Source: Pleurodeles waltl (Eukaryota > Chordata > Amphibia > Caudata > Salamandridae). From it: a stretch of 64,000 nt of DNA. The DNA lies in contig NC_090451.1 of assembly GCF_031143425.1 (NCBI RefSeq), positions 348,138,339 to 348,202,338 on the forward strand, in the 5' to 3' direction. Made by a program: the position numbers and the translations under genes. The notes under the pieces were generated by a model. The model did no database searches. It worked only from the letters and a program-made list of their open reading frames with translations, and had not been told where the DNA came from. Positions 1 to 11,955 of the stretch are shown one piece after another; position 1 is the first letter of the stretch, and each line of letters begins with the position of its first letter.

Positions 1-2
1 CC

Positions 3-1100
3 CATTCTCCCCAACCCATCCCTAGCACTCATACAGATGAGCATGCACACAAGACAACACACAAGAGTGGCACAGGCAAACACAAGCACCACACTTCAAC
101 CCACAAGCACTCACACAAACACCATTCAGTTGCAGAAATGACAAGATCCACTGCCTCCACTGTCTCCCCCTCCTCCTCCACCTCCCACCCAGTTACGTCC
201 ACACTCACATCTGCATGCACTACATCAATATCCACTACCAGCATCATCACCACACCAAGCAGAACACACACCTCACTGGCAGACACCTCCACAACATCCA
301 TGCATGCATCCTCTGTGTCCTCTCCCACCGTGTCTGCCCCCCCTCCTAAAGGATGCAAAAGCAAGAACTCAGACATCCAACAGCCATCCACCTCACAACA
401 GCATACAGCCCATGCACCTGCACCCAAATCCAGCAGACATACACCTCTAACAACCACTCCCTCATCCTCCACTCCCAATACTCCTCCTTCCTCCTGCCCC
501 AACATCCCTAAAAAGCCTTTCCTTGCCCAACTTGACCTCTTCCCTACCCTTCCCCCCAGTCCTGCACATATGGGCAGGGTAGCAAGGACACAGCCCAGCA
601 CCTCTGCCAAACAGTCTACGGGGACAGTGGTAGCCACACCTACTCATAGTGGTAGGGATACCAGAACAACAACACTGAAGGGGAATGAGGCAGTACAACC
701 TGGGATGAAAGGGAAGAGTCTGGCACCAGCTGTGAGGAAGTGAAAGGAGCCTGCACCAGCTGTTAATAAGGGGAAGGAGCCTGCACCATCTGGCAAGAAG
801 AGGAGGGAGCCTGCACCAGCTAGGAAGAAGGGGAAGGAGCCTGCACCAGCAGGCAGAGAGGGGAGGAGCCCATGCACCCCTGCCAGGAAGGGTAAGGGAT
901 CCCCAACCCATGTCCAGGAGGAGAAGAGGCATTCTAAACCAGCGGAAGCTGTCAGGCAAACACCGGCACCACTAGTAGCTGTCACAGGGCTCCCACTGCC
1001 GGCCGTGGATGTGCTATCATCACAGAGTGCAGGTGCTGCCCAGGAAGCCTCCCCAACCACCACAAGCATGCAGCCATCATCGCCGGCAAATGCCATGTAG
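3..1100 (+). pseudogene. Harbinger accessory gene 3, C-terminal part (copy A)
   Basis: The frame is open from base 3 to a TGA at 741-743, and the same frame stays open afterwards to a TAG at 1098-1100. It continues upstream of the window. The first part is His/Ser/Thr-rich and matches copy C near 61730-61880; then comes a Ser/Thr/Pro-rich stretch and a short motif with FLAQLDLFPT. From about 700 to 870 there are four imperfect repeats of KGKEPAPA type, making a basic Lys/Pro/Ala tail. The TGA falls exactly where a repeat would carry a glycine codon, so it is probably a nonsense mutation and the ancestral stop was at 1100. The Myb domain that defines this gene is not in the window. The frame around 500-540 differs from that of copies B and C. 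The family call is firm by similarity; the role of this tail is unknown. Confidence 0.65.
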
Positions 1101-1129
1101 TCCACCCTCCAGGGGCTACTGTGCGAGCT

Positions 1130-1800
1130 CCCCCCTCCAGAACCAGCGGGCTATTCACCCGAGAAACTGTGGCCTTGCACTCCCCAGGACAAATCAATGG
1201 GTATGTTGCCCCCTCCAGAATCAGTGAGATATTCACCCACCTGAAAGACTGTGGCCTTTCACTCCCCAGGACAGAACAATGGGCATGTTGCCCCATCCAG
1301 AACCAGTAAGGTATTCACCCACCTGAGAGACTGTGGCCTTGCACTCCCAGGACAAAGCAATGGGCATGTTGCCCCCTCCAGAACCAGTGGGAAAGTCACC
1401 CACTTGAGAGACTGTGGCCTTGCACTCCCCAGGACAGAGAAATGGGCATGTTGCCCCTTCCAGAACCAGTGGGGTATTCACCCACCTGAGAGACTGTGGC
1501 CTTGCACTCCCCAGGACAGAGCAATGGGCATCTTGCCCCTTCCAGAACCAGAGGGGTATTCACCCACCTGAGAGACGGGCCTTGCACTACCCAGAACAGA
1601 GCAATGGGCAGGTTGCCCCCTCCAGAACCAGTGGGCAAGTCACTCACTTGAGAGACTGTGGCCTTGCACTCCCCAGGACAAAGCAATGGGCATGTTGCCC
1701 CCTCCAGAACCTGTGGGCAAGTCACCCACTTCAGAGACTGTGGCCGTGCACTCCCCAGGACAGAGCAATGGGAATGTTGCCCCCTCCAGAACCAGTGAAC
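1130..1800. repeat. 82-bp minisatellite in Harbinger copy A
   Basis: About eight tandem units of 80-82 bp. The word GGCC(T)TTGCAC starts near 1171, 1253, 1335, 1416, 1498, 1578, 1660 and 1742, giving spacings of 82, 82, 81, 82, 80, 82 and 82. Each unit contains TTGCACTCCCCAGGACA, then CAATGGGCATGTTGCCCC, then CTCCAGAACCAGTGGG and CACCCACCTGAGAGACTG. It lies directly after the stop of gene 3, in the same place as the 74-bp and 64-bp arrays of copies B and C, and shares words with both. Open frames across it are by-products of the periodicity. Confidence 0.9.
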
Positions 1801-2034
1801 TTGTTCCCTCATCCCGGCTGAGGTGTACCCCTCCCCCTGAGGTGCCTGCCTGTTTGCAAAATGATGCCCCTGCAGTGTTCTATCCAGATGTGCTCAGGTT
1901 TCGAGTTGGCCCTTGGATTGTGCCCTGTGTCCATGTGGGCTCTTTGAACTTTGGACTGGACAGTGTCCCTTTCTATACAAGTGAACATTTCTGTTTCATG
2001 GCCAAATCGGATTATTCATTTTGATGTTGAACTG

Positions 2035-2040
2035 ATTAAA
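2035..2040 (+). terminator. Possible polyadenylation signal after gene 3 (copy A)
   Basis: ATTAAA lies about 230 bp beyond the minisatellite and upstream of T-rich sequence. It is a plausible poly(A) signal for accessory gene 3, but the motif is short and may be chance. Confidence 0.25.
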
Positions 2041-2109
2041 ATCACTTTTGTCAATTCCTGTTGTCCTTGCATTATTCTGCCAAGTTTCGGGGTCAAATTG
2101 TTTTTGTAT

Positions 2110-2172
2110 TGCAGCTGGTTGTGTGTGTAGTGTGTGTGTGAATGGTGTGTGTTGTGCATGTGTGTGTGTCAC
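2110..2172. repeat. TG-rich simple repeat
   Basis: An irregular (TG)n tract inside the 3' noncoding part of Harbinger copy A. A related TG-rich stretch occurs at a similar place in copy B around 23520. Confidence 0.7.
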
Positions 2173-2419
2173 TCTCGTTTTCCACCCACCCACCCTTGTG
2201 AGCTAGGCAGCTGTATTCACCGTCGTCGTCTTCGTCAGAGTTGGTGTTCCAGGTGGAGCATAACGTAGAAGATCTTCGGGAAGACTTGCAGTTCGGGTTC
2301 CATGGCGGCATGGTTCTTCCCTGTGTCTCCAATGGTGAGTCCTTTGACTTTTGTGCTCTATTTCCACCAGGCTTTTGATGGCGTTGATACCGCACCAGAA
2401 AAAGTGGTGGTTTACAGGG

Positions 2420-2641
2420 TCTTAATATGGTGGGCGGAACTTTGACTTACGCCTGGCAGTAGGCGGCTACCGCCGTGGTGGCTGTTGTTTCTGCCCTGGC
2501 GGTTGGCGTGGTACATTGGCTGTCTATCGGAGATATCACCGCCATGGTCATAATTTGGCAGTACTTACTGCCAGCCCGTTGGCGGTATTACCACCATTTT
2601 ATCACCCACCGCCAGGGTCGTAATGAGGGCCAATATATTTG
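2420..2641. repeat. Right terminal region of Harbinger copy A
   Basis: GC-rich subterminal sequence with many GGCGG/CCGCC words, such as CTGCCCTGGCGGTTGGCGTG and CCAGCCCGTTGGCGGTATTACC, ending in GTAATGAGGGCC. It aligns with the right end of copy B (about 23820-24039). The left end of copy A is outside the window, so its target duplication cannot be checked. Confidence 0.75.
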
Positions 2642-3185
2642 AACAAGGCAGAATCTGGAGGATATTGTGATGATTCTAGGGGCCATCACACACCTCGCCA
2701 GCCGTCATCCTCCAGAGGTCCTAAGCAGCCCTCCCATCGAGTTCTGAGATGACTCAGTGTATCAGGGGCTTTTATAGCACATATTTCGCCAGGCATACGC
2801 ACCCTCCTCCCAGTGCCCACTCACATCGCTCACCATTCGCTCTGGATTGCCCTTCAGTCAGTGCCAATGCAGGCCACAGATCAAGGTACTGGCCCGGGTG
2901 TCCCACTAGTTGCCACCTCCTTCGAGTATCAGAGGGACGGCAGGCCGATCGCTGCTACATGGCTGCCATTTTGAATCAAGGACCAATGTCCTCGATAGAG
3001 ATCCTCTACCCAGGGTTGATATTGGCAATTTGGGCTGCAGTGTTTGCACGCGGGGAGCGGGAGCTCCCGCAGATAAATTCAGGCGGCAAGAGTTACACTA
3101 CACAAGGGTGGATGGCAGCAGAGTCCAGAGCACTCTTAGAGGGCAACTCCCAAGTTGACACCCCACACCACCATGTGTACGGTTT
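2642..3185. other. No gene recognised
   Basis: I see no supported coding or structural feature here. The open frames have no recognisable motif. Confidence 0.5.
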
Positions 3186-5120
3186 TAAACTGCCATTTTG
3201 ACCTTGCAAAAGAAACCTTTTTTCAGGCCCAAACCTTCCTTTCTTAATACATGTAAGTCACCCCTAAGGTAGGCACTGGACAGCACCAATGGCAAGGTGC
3301 AGTGTATTTAAAAAGTTGGACATGTACTTGTAAGTTTTACATGTCATGGTAGTGGAAAGCTCTTTTTTAACTACTACAAGTCCTACTTCTTCCCTAGGAT
3401 AACATTGGAATTAACTTATTACATATTATAAGTGTAATTTCCAAATGGGAACAGGTAACGTCTTCATTTTTGGCATCTCTCAAATCACAATTTAAAATCC
3501 TATCTTATTGTGAAGTCAGATTTTAAATTACAATTCTGAAAATGCCACTTTTATAAAATGTTAATTTTCTTGCCTTAGCCATTTGGTGCCTGCAGCCTAT
3601 CTCTGGGTCACATGGCTGTTGTAGTTGACAGTTGGGCTTTGTGTATTCCTCCTAGACAGCTACACTTAGTGGGGTGCTTAGGGGTGACTGGATGGACAAT
3701 CACTGGCAGGGTGAGAGGAAGGAGCTGGACTGAGCCCCAAATACATTGGAATAGACTGTGTACTGTCTCCACACAAAGTGCTGCATAACCCCTGTAGTTA
3801 GTCAGGAGCCAGGGCCAGGAAGGCAGGGTGTCTGTGAACTTCAAAGGTTTGCCTCTATCCGCTTCTCACCACTTCAAAGGCACAAATGGGCATATATACT
3901 GTACCCGAGACACCACTACTTCTGGACCTGTGGATACTCTGCCAGGAAGAAGGACTGCTGTGCTGCTACAAGGACTGCCACTATGCTGGACTGCTGCTCT
4001 GAAGGAACTGTTGCCCTGCTGTTCTGGCGTGCTGCCTGCTGCCCTCTTGCCTGGGTGAGAAGGACTGGACCTGCAACTCTTGAACCCAGAACCTAGAGTG
4101 ACTCCAATGGCTAGTTGTTTGGCCTTATGATCGGAAGCCTCAGGGACATAACAGGCTTCCTGCAACCTTTCATCTGCACCTGGACTCTCATCTGTGAGTC
4201 TACCCTGCGAAGTGGTGCCACACCACTGATAGACCCTTTGAAGTGGGTTTAAAGTGTTTTACCTGCCTCTATGGTGCCAGTTTAACTGATCCACCTCCTG
4301 TGCTGCATAGCACAAACCCAAGCAGAACTGACACATCTCTGCTTCTGTGTGGATGGGATCCATCGAGAAGACCTGCATTGCGTCTACAGTCCACAATGCA
4401 TCTCTGTACGATGCATCCTCAGCACAGGACCTCGCAATTCTCATTGACAGCAGCCTTGATAACGATGATGGACTCTGCATTGCAGTCTTGCAGCTTCTTG
4501 GAACCAGCACATCACCTGACTGCTCAGTGCATCCTAGGTGCCAGACTTCAGATCACAAGCCCCATCAAAGGGGATCCTTGATGACGATGCAAGTCCTTGC
4601 ATCGCAGACTCGCCCATTTTGGAACCAATGCATTTCTTTGACCTTGCAACACATCTTCGATGCAGATCCTTGCATTGCTCCACAAACCAGTCTTAAAGAT
4701 ACCTTGTTCAGTAGGTCTAACTGGGTCGCTGCCTGGCCCACCATCCGTCACAGTCAGACTGAACTTTTGTCCCGGTCCGATGTGACCAGATATCCACGGT
4801 TGGCGTTTTGTGCATTTTGGCACTATCTTCACTAAAATCTTTAAAATCGATTATCTTGGGCTCTACTACTTGGATTTTGTCATTTTGGTCTTGTTTTATT
4901 TATTAAAGAAAGTACTATGTTTTTAACTTGGTGTGGGATTCTTTTTGTATGGTGTTTCCTCTTTATTACAGTTTCAAGAGTTGCACAAATACTTTCCACA
5001 CTGTCTCTAAGTTAAGTCTGACTGCTCTGTGCCAAGCTACCAGAGGGAGAGCAGAGATTAATTTAGGGTTTGTTGCTGGAGGGCTCACATCCAAGTCAAC
5101 CAGCAACCCAATTCCTCACA
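3186..5120 (-). mobile_element. LTR-like 2-kb repeat, 3'-truncated copy
   Basis: This belongs to the LTR-like family seen at 9303, 29678, 31190, 44244 and 45370. On the minus strand it begins at 5120 with TGTGAGGAATTGGG, related to the TGTTAGAAATGGGG start of other copies. It contains the shared blocks CCCCTAAGGTAGG, ACATGTAC..TTTTACATGTC and GCCACTTTTA..AAATG in the family order. The usual 3' end (TCTAACA) is missing, so the copy is truncated near 3186. No protein-coding sequence is recognisable. Confidence 0.65.
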
Positions 5121-6090
5121 GGTCTTTTAATCCACCTGGGGAATACAGGAATTATCTCTTCCAAAACAGTTGGCTCAAGGGCAAATTTCACTGGAGACAG
5201 ACTCGGTGAAACATACATCATACACAGGTGCATGAACCAATTCAGCTAATGCACATCTGATCTTTGATCTGAATTCCAGTCCCAGGAAAATACATAAAAG
5301 GCATCACCTTTGCTCCTTGTACTATGTTCGAATCAAAATATAAAATTTAACACAGTTTAGACATTTGCTGAAAAACACCATAAATTATGCAATTTACTGG
5401 AAAAAGAAAGGTACATTCCTTTTCAGTACTTAAGTTAATCATCAGGCCTTAGCATGACTCTGTGTCAGTCCACATACAATTAAGACACGTTGTGGCAACA
5501 CTACATATGTCAAGTTGATAGGTTCAGTCAAACAACAATCTTCCTCACTCACCCTAATGTGTTCATGCATGGCTACAGATGTCATGTGTAACCTACTTGC
5601 AGCCCGATAGCCCATGTCTCTAAAGGTAGCTCATCTTCAACTAAAAACAGTTTAAGGCCTATTTTGAAGGAGCATTCCACAGAGGCAGGATTTATATGTG
5701 GGTCTACAACACAGCTTGGGTGAAGGGAGCGGTCGAAAGGAGAGAAAATGAGAGGCCTCATGAGTAGATCCCATCCCAACATACAACTAAAAACTTGTTT
5801 TTAAAAAAAATTGGAAGTGGGCATTTAAAAGTTATAAAGAAAAAGTATTTACATACCAATTCCAGAATTAGTGAGACAGTCATATCTTGTTTTTCTTAAC
5901 TAGTTAAATATTAAGGTTGGAATTGGTGCCAAAAAGTGCTAAAACATTTCATGGCACATTAGCAACCCAAATCAGCTCTTTATTCAGTTCAATTCTTATC
6001 ATGCATTGCCCACCTTGGAGTTGCGTAGAAAGAGAGTTAAAAAAACAGTAAAGGGATGTGAAACAGATAAAAACTTACAGCATAGTATTT
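5121..6090. other. No gene recognised
   Basis: AT-rich sequence. I see no supported feature. Confidence 0.5.
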
Positions 6091-6625
6091 AATCTTTCAT
6101 GCACCCCAGGGCAGCAAGCAAGGTTTCTGTGCTGCTTCTGCATAGAAGGGACAAAGCAAAAATGTTCCACATTTACAAAGATATAGAGCATTTATGCTTT
6201 CCGCTTGCACTGGAGCACTATGTGCTGCCTAACTCCAACACAGGGACTTTTGCACCCTGGGGCAAAGATGCTTGCTTTAGGGGCAGGATTATTTATGGGT
6301 AGGGAGGGACACCTTCCTGCACAAAAGCAATCATTAGAGGCATTTTCTTATTTTTTTATGTAGAATGCAGCACACATGGAAAGAAGAAATAACGAGGAGA
6401 AATAAAGATATTTCCCAGTATACATCTGTGGATAAGGCTTAGTATGTTGACACATTCCCAGATTTACAAAATCCATGGGTGGATGCATAGGCGCACCCAT
6501 AGTCCACCTATGGAACCCCTCCCAGCTTAAAATGTAATGCAACATATCGCAAGCTCCTGCACTGTATTACATTTCTATACAAAGCTACACAAGGGGGCAC
6601 AAATAGCCCCTTGCACACCTTTGTA
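6091..6625. repeat. Unnamed ~550-bp interspersed repeat X, copy 1
   Basis: One of three diverged copies (with 7301-7895 and 11405-11955). Shared blocks in order: a GCAC..AGTGC..AGGGAC(C/T) region, CCTTCCTGCACA(C/A)AA, GAATGCAGCACACAT..AAAG, GATATTT(C/T)(C/T)C, then GACACATTC and an ATCCATGGGTGG-like block, ending in a CTTTGTAAATA-type stretch. No coding capacity and no clear terminal repeats. Probably an old SINE- or MITE-type family. Confidence 0.6.
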
Positions 6626-7300
6626 AATACTACTGAAATGTTTGTATTGTCCGTGCGTCGCTATATATACAAGACTCAAGAACAACGCAAATGTTTGATA
6701 AATCTGGAACATTAATCATCTTTAAAATGTTGTGAAATATGCAGAAATGGAGTAGCGATACTGATAGAAAAGTATCTTTCGATCCGCTAAGAAAAACAGA
6801 CAGAGTCATTTTGTCAATCAAGACTTTCTGTCTCCTATGTTGGTTTCATGGAAAATGTTTTTTTTATGCAGTTTCAACTAGAAGGTTGCATGCATGAAGA
6901 AAACAGCCGTGGGTCTGCTCACTTCCTTCAATATGTCGGGCAGTAGATAAATGTCCATTTATTTGTAATTATGAATACAAGCTTACATTGCACTGAGGAT
7001 AGGCTTTCTTGGTTTTCAATATCAAGCAAAAGAGAGAAACACAAGGTAGAGGTCTTCATTCTACTTCCCATCACATTAGCATTTGGACTCAAGTAGAGTT
7101 TTAGACCATTTGGCGAAGGCCAGGGTTTTACATATATTGTCATGGTGAACTGTAATCATTCTCCCAGATTTTCCAGGTGTACCTTGTAGTGCTGCATGGA
7201 ACCAAAGAACCCTTTCCAAGATAAGTGCCTTCGGACATATTCACAATGAATTGGCATAGTACAGAATCACAAGTCTTTTTGCTGCCCTGCCCTACGTCAA
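6626..7300. other. No gene recognised
   Basis: No supported feature. Confidence 0.5.
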
Positions 7301-7895
7301 TTCAATCGGGAAGGAATGCACCATATTTACAAGATACAGTGCATTCCTCTCCTTTCAGCTACGCCGGTGCACAATTTAGTGCCTATCCCCAATGCAGGGA
7401 CCCTTGTACCATGGTTCCACAGTGTCTGTGTTGTTGGAAGGAATTTTTTTTGTTTAGAAAGGGACAACTTCCTGCACAAAAACAATCTAAGGAGGCTTTT
7501 TCCTCTATGTGTACTGCAGAATGCAGCACACATAGAAAGAGGAAAATACGAGAAAAAATAAAGATATTTCTCCTCTTTACACCTCCCTTGGGAAGGCGTA
7601 TAGTTTTGACACATTCACAGGTTTACAGATCTTTGTAAATTTGGGAATGTGTCTAAACCCATGGGATTTGCATAGGAAAACCCACTGCAACGCCCATGGT
7701 AAGACTCCCTGACAGTGTAAGGCAACTTAACGATTCACGCTGCGTTGCCTTACACCATGTCTATGAGGCCATGAAAAGTCACGCAAAGTGGCTTTGCGTA
7801 GCTTCGTAGAAATGGGTCTTTACTGTGTGCTGCCAGAAAGTCATTAAAAGTGATGCACCGGCGGCACAAGGGGTTGTGAATAAGCCCTTACGTGT
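7301..7895. repeat. Unnamed interspersed repeat X, copy 2
   Basis: Same block order as the copy at 6091, including ACTTCCTGCACAAAAACAAT, GAATGCAGCACACATAGAAA and TTGACACATTC. Its 3' third holds a complementary pair, TGTAAGGCAAC and GTTGCCTTACA (7719-7754), suggesting a hairpin-forming tail. Confidence 0.6.
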
Positions 7896-9302
7896 TTCCA
7901 GATTTGTAATCTTGAAAGGCAATAGGATCCCTTAGTTGATTCTTTTTTGAGTGGACAGCATTGGGAGAGTTGAATCACAGGAAGCAATCCCTTGGAAGAT
8001 ATTTAGGGATACTGCCTCTTTTTCGAAATGTATTATTAAAAACAAATTGCTTGCAAGACTTATAAATTAATTACAGCACTTCATCAATCATGTCTTTTTC
8101 CGAGAGATGCCTTTCCTAGCTGCATACCACAATAAAGATTTGTTTATTATGAGTTTTTTTGGATGAAGGTGCAGATGGATTCCAAGAGGCAGCCTGGTTT
8201 TGCCTATAGAATCTTGGGGAGTGTTTCTATTATTTTCCCTTTTACCTCAAGTTGTCACACTGTGGCCCTGAATGATGTGATGCTGTCATCTTTAACTTTC
8301 AGGTTTTTAGAATATGCTCGCTCCATACTCTCTGGTGAATTTAGCTGTCACACTAGTGGAATTATCTGTTTTCTTAGAAATGCTTTTGGCATGATTGCTC
8401 TAGTCTATGGTTGATGAAAGTGCCACGCTGATGTATTTCAATGGGTTGACTCGTCAATGAAAAAACCTTCTTGCTTTTATTGTCTTATTCTTAGATCACC
8501 AGCTCATTATCACTGTCTTTGATATATTCAGTTTTATCTTCTTTTGGTGCTAGCAGTTTTCAGTGGTGGCTTATAGATCTTGTAAAACGTGCACTGATCT
8601 TGCGGCTATTGGTTTAGATTAATACAAGCAAACTCCTCTACCTGATTTTTAGACGTATTGCTATGTTTTAAGCAGCTGGTCAGGAAACGTCTTTTAGTAT
8701 CTTTATTTTTAAAGTCATTTTCTTTTTCTGCATAAAAAAAATCCACTATTATTTATACTTTTATATGCAATTGTTAAGATTTCACTTTATGTTTCATTTC
8801 ATTATTCTATTTTCATTTTTCCTTTTGACTAATAAGCATGTTTGAGTATTTTATGCAGAAGCATTATAGAAACATGTCACAGTGTCCTAGCTGGTGTCAC
8901 CTTCTTGTTTCTTCCTCAGTTTTCAGTAAGATGCTAAATCACTGGTAGATTTATTTGAAGAATCAGTTAAAACAACCTATGCTCCAGTTCTTGCGCTGGG
9001 AGATTGCCAACATTTTGAGCACATTTTCAAACCAATCCTGAAGCTGACTGTACTCCTACCTGTCAAGAAGTTCAACATCTGTTCAGCCCACATACTCCCT
9101 GTTTTCCCACCTTGACCTAAAAGCAAGTAACTCTCTATTTTCATGTCAGTTTTAGGTGGCATTTCACAGAGGCAGCCATTTGGAGTTTGTTGTGCAAAGC
9201 GATGCCGACAATATTGTGGGACATATTCACAAAGAGCAGAGTTGCTACACTGCATCACCTGGAGAGAGTGCACCTGTGCTATAACTTCAAAGAAATGGCT
9301 CA
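7896..9302. other. No gene recognised
   Basis: Mostly AT-rich sequence with T-runs. I could not assign a family or a gene. Confidence 0.5.
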
Positions 9303-11428
9303 TGTAAGAAATTGGGTTATTGGTTGAGGGGGGTGGCAGCCCCATTCAGGCAACAACCACAACCTCTGCCAGGGTGAACTACAAAAGTCACTAAGTTAGC
9401 CTTTGCTTAAATCTCTGGTAGATTGGCACAAAAATAGTCATGCTTAACTTAGAGGCAATGTGCAAAGTATTTAGGCAGCACTCAAACAGTGATAAAGTGA
9501 AAACACAACATAAAACAATCCCAAATTAAGACAAAGAGTATTTTTGAATAAATAAAATAATGCCAGAACAGCAAAAATCCAATCAGTAGAACCAGAGATA
9601 TGCAATTGAAATGTTTTAGGTAAAGATAGCTTTTTGAAGCACAAAGCGACAACTGTGGTTATCTGACCGCATTGGATTAATTGGACAGGTTTAGGCTGAC
9701 CACTATGTAGCAGTGGACAGATACAGGGACTAGGGTAGTCCAACTAAGAATCATAACTTATGTCTTTGATGCAAGGCTTTGAGTCGGGCTGCATCAATTC
9801 AGATGAGGAGCTGTGAGGGCTGTGATGTGAGGTCCTTTGTTGAGTTGAGTTGCACTGTGTCACTTCCGATGGGGCCGCCAATCAAGAGCTATGATGTGAG
9901 GTCCTGCATTGAGTTGTATGTTTGGTTCCGATGAGACTGCCCATCAGGAGCTGCTATGCGAGGTCCTGCATCCGGTTGCATTGCACTGCATCAGTTCTGA
10001 TGAAACCCATAGTTAGGCAGGGAGGAGTACACTCTGATGGCAGCCTAGGATCTTGGGGCAACTCTTGAGGATCAGGACTCACTCCAGGCAGTGGCCAGCA
10101 GCAGGGCTCAGGCAGGTCCAGTCGCAGGTCCAGGCAGGTCCATTTGCAGCAGATCAGCTGGGCAATTGTAGGAAAGGCCTCTGGTTTTCGTTGTGTCCTT
10201 TTGTCTCATGCAGGAGGTCACCGAACTAACTCCTGGAGTCGCTCAGGATAGCCTAGGATGCAGGTAAGCAATCTCATTCTTCCTCCTCAAATAGCAAGGC
10301 GGTCCTGTGGATGCAGGGCAGTCCTTCTCCTGTAATGTCCACAGGTCCACAAGTGTTCTGATGAGTTGGGCTAAGGGCCCAATAGTTATACCTGGTGCCA
10401 GTCTCTGTGTGAGGGGACAGCCTACCCCCACATCTGGTTCTAGAAATGTGTTCCCTTCCCCTGTCAAGGCTCAAAGAAGACTGGGGTGCCAAAATACTTG
10501 TGTCATGGTCCATTGTGTGTGCTAGAAGCAAGCCCTTTGAAGGGCAAGTGGGAAAGGGCTCAGCCACACCCTCAGCCATTGTGGCGAGATGGCCCATCGT
10601 GCCCACACCTAACCCGATTTGTGTCCCTGCCTGGGAGGAATACACAAACCCAACCACCAGAGCCATGCACAGTCATGTGACCCAGGACACTGGCCGAAGG
10701 TACAAATGGTTAGGACAAGAAGATGCTAGGTTTCAAAAATTGACATTCTCAGAAATGTGACTTCAAAGTTGAGTTTACCAAATTACCATCATTAAAGATG
10801 ATTCTGAATTGCAACTAATTTGAGTGCAGAAGCATCTTTCTATCAGCTCCCAATCCAAAGGTATCACCTATTAAAGGTAATAAGGTAACCTAGTGTTAGT
10901 CAACTGGAGAGATGGGCCTTACGAAAGGCCTTACAAAAGGGAAAATGACTTTAGGAGTTTCTTACTGCCAATATGCGTGCCTTTCTTTTTAAATACAACG
11001 CAGCCTGCCCTGTGTGGCTTCAGGGCCTACCTTAGCGGTGACTTATAACAATTAAAAAGGAAGGTTTAGGCCTTACAAAAGGTATATTTTGGCAGGTCAA
11101 ATGGCAGTGTAAAACTGCACGACAGGCTGCAGTGGAAAGCCTGAGACATGTTTTAAAAAGCTACTTTAGTGGTTGGCACAATGAGTGCTACAGGTCCACT
11201 AGTAGCATTTGATTTACAGATCAAGGGTACATGTAATACCATTTACTAGGGACATGTAAGTAAAGTAAATGTACCAATTAGGTCTAGGCCAATTTTAGGA
11301 GAGAGCACAAGCACCGGTTAGTAGTGATAAGTGCACTAAAGCCAATAAAAATGAATTCCGCAAACAGGAGGGGTGAAGATATAAAGGTTTCGAGAAATAC
11401 CATTCCAATGTTGTCAGGTCTAAGAGTG
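9303..11428 (+). mobile_element. LTR-like 2.1-kb repeat
   Basis: Begins TGTAAGAAATTGGGTTATTGG, the same subfamily as 44244. It contains GCAATGTGCAAAGTATTTAGG, a GCCAGCAGCAGGGCTCAGGC block, and the characteristic 3' third (GGCCTACCTTAGCGGTGACTT, CAGGTCCACTAGTAGCATTTG, CCATTTACTAGGGAC). It ends near AGGTCTAAGA, a variant of the family end TCTAACA. Length and TG..CA-like ends fit a solo LTR. A target duplication is not visible here; the family's 5-bp duplication is shown by the copies at 44244 and 45370. No ORF of interest. Confidence 0.65.
9826..9990. repeat. Short tandem repeat, ~60-70 bp unit
   Basis: Three imperfect units. GAGGTCCT recurs near 9829, 9899 and 9960, each followed by a GTTGAGTTG- or GTTGCATT-like stretch and a TCCGATG or TCTGATG word. 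It lies inside the LTR-like repeat; GATGCATC-rich tandem units also occur at 30040-30240 in another copy. Confidence 0.6.
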
Positions 11429-11955
11429 CAGTTCTGCTCTCTCCATGCACAGGCACACTTTGCACTGCCTAGCGCCAGTGCAGGTACCCTTGAGCCATGG
11501 TGCAAGAGTGTCTATTTTGCTATCACAATAGTTTTTGTGTGGAAAGAGATACCTTCCTGCACACAAACTATACTTTGAGGCTATGTCCTTGTTGTATGTG
11601 TGCTCCAGAATGCAGCACACATGCAAAAAGGAAATAACAAGGAGTAACAAAGATATTTTTCCTCGCTATGCCAACCTCAGGCTAGGACACCATTTTGGAG
11701 CAAACTCATGTCTACATCTGTCTGTAAATATGGGTTTGTGTCAAAATCTATGGGTGGTTGCAAGGGAACCACCATGCACCACTGATGGAATGCCCTCTAA
11801 CACAAGTAACGCATTGCAGTGCAATTCACTGCCTTTATGTTATCTTTAACTCCAAAGCCAGGCAAATCAATATTTCAGTCGCTTTGTAAATACCAAAAAG
11901 ATTTTGCGTAGGGACTGCATCACAAAGTGACACAACCCCTACGCAAAACTTTTTT
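11405..11955. repeat. Unnamed interspersed repeat X, copy 3
   Basis: Third diverged copy of the family at 6091 and 7301, with GATACCTTCCTGCACACAAA, GAATGCAGCACACATGCAAA and AATCTATGGGTGGTTGCAAG. It begins at or just before the 3' end of the LTR-like repeat at 9303. The tail has complementary words GCGTAGGGA..TCCC..TACGC (11907-11945). Confidence 0.6.

Larger units (their letters stand above)
1..2641 (+). mobile_element. PIF/Harbinger copy A, 3' part only
   Basis: This is the right-hand portion of a large Harbinger-type DNA transposon whose left part lies before the window. It is recognised by side-by-side similarity with copies B (14977-24039) and C (56012-64000). It has the Ser/Thr/Pro-rich end of accessory gene 3, then a minisatellite built on the same core words, a related 3' region around 2220-2400, and a right terminus rich in GGCGG words. 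The right tip reads GTAATGAGGGCC and ends at 2641; its reverse complement matches the tips of the other Harbinger-type elements here. A is clearly more diverged from B and C than they are from each other: its coding repeats and its minisatellite unit are different. It lies in the same orientation as B and C. Confidence 0.8.

Noticed and set aside
462..959. Minus-strand frame with repeated Trp-Cys-Arg-Leu words
   Set aside because: It is antisense to the KGKEPAPA repeats of gene 3 in copy A.
4243..4835. Open frames of 112-162 codons as a gene
   Set aside because: Part of the LTR-like repeat 3186-5120; no motif.
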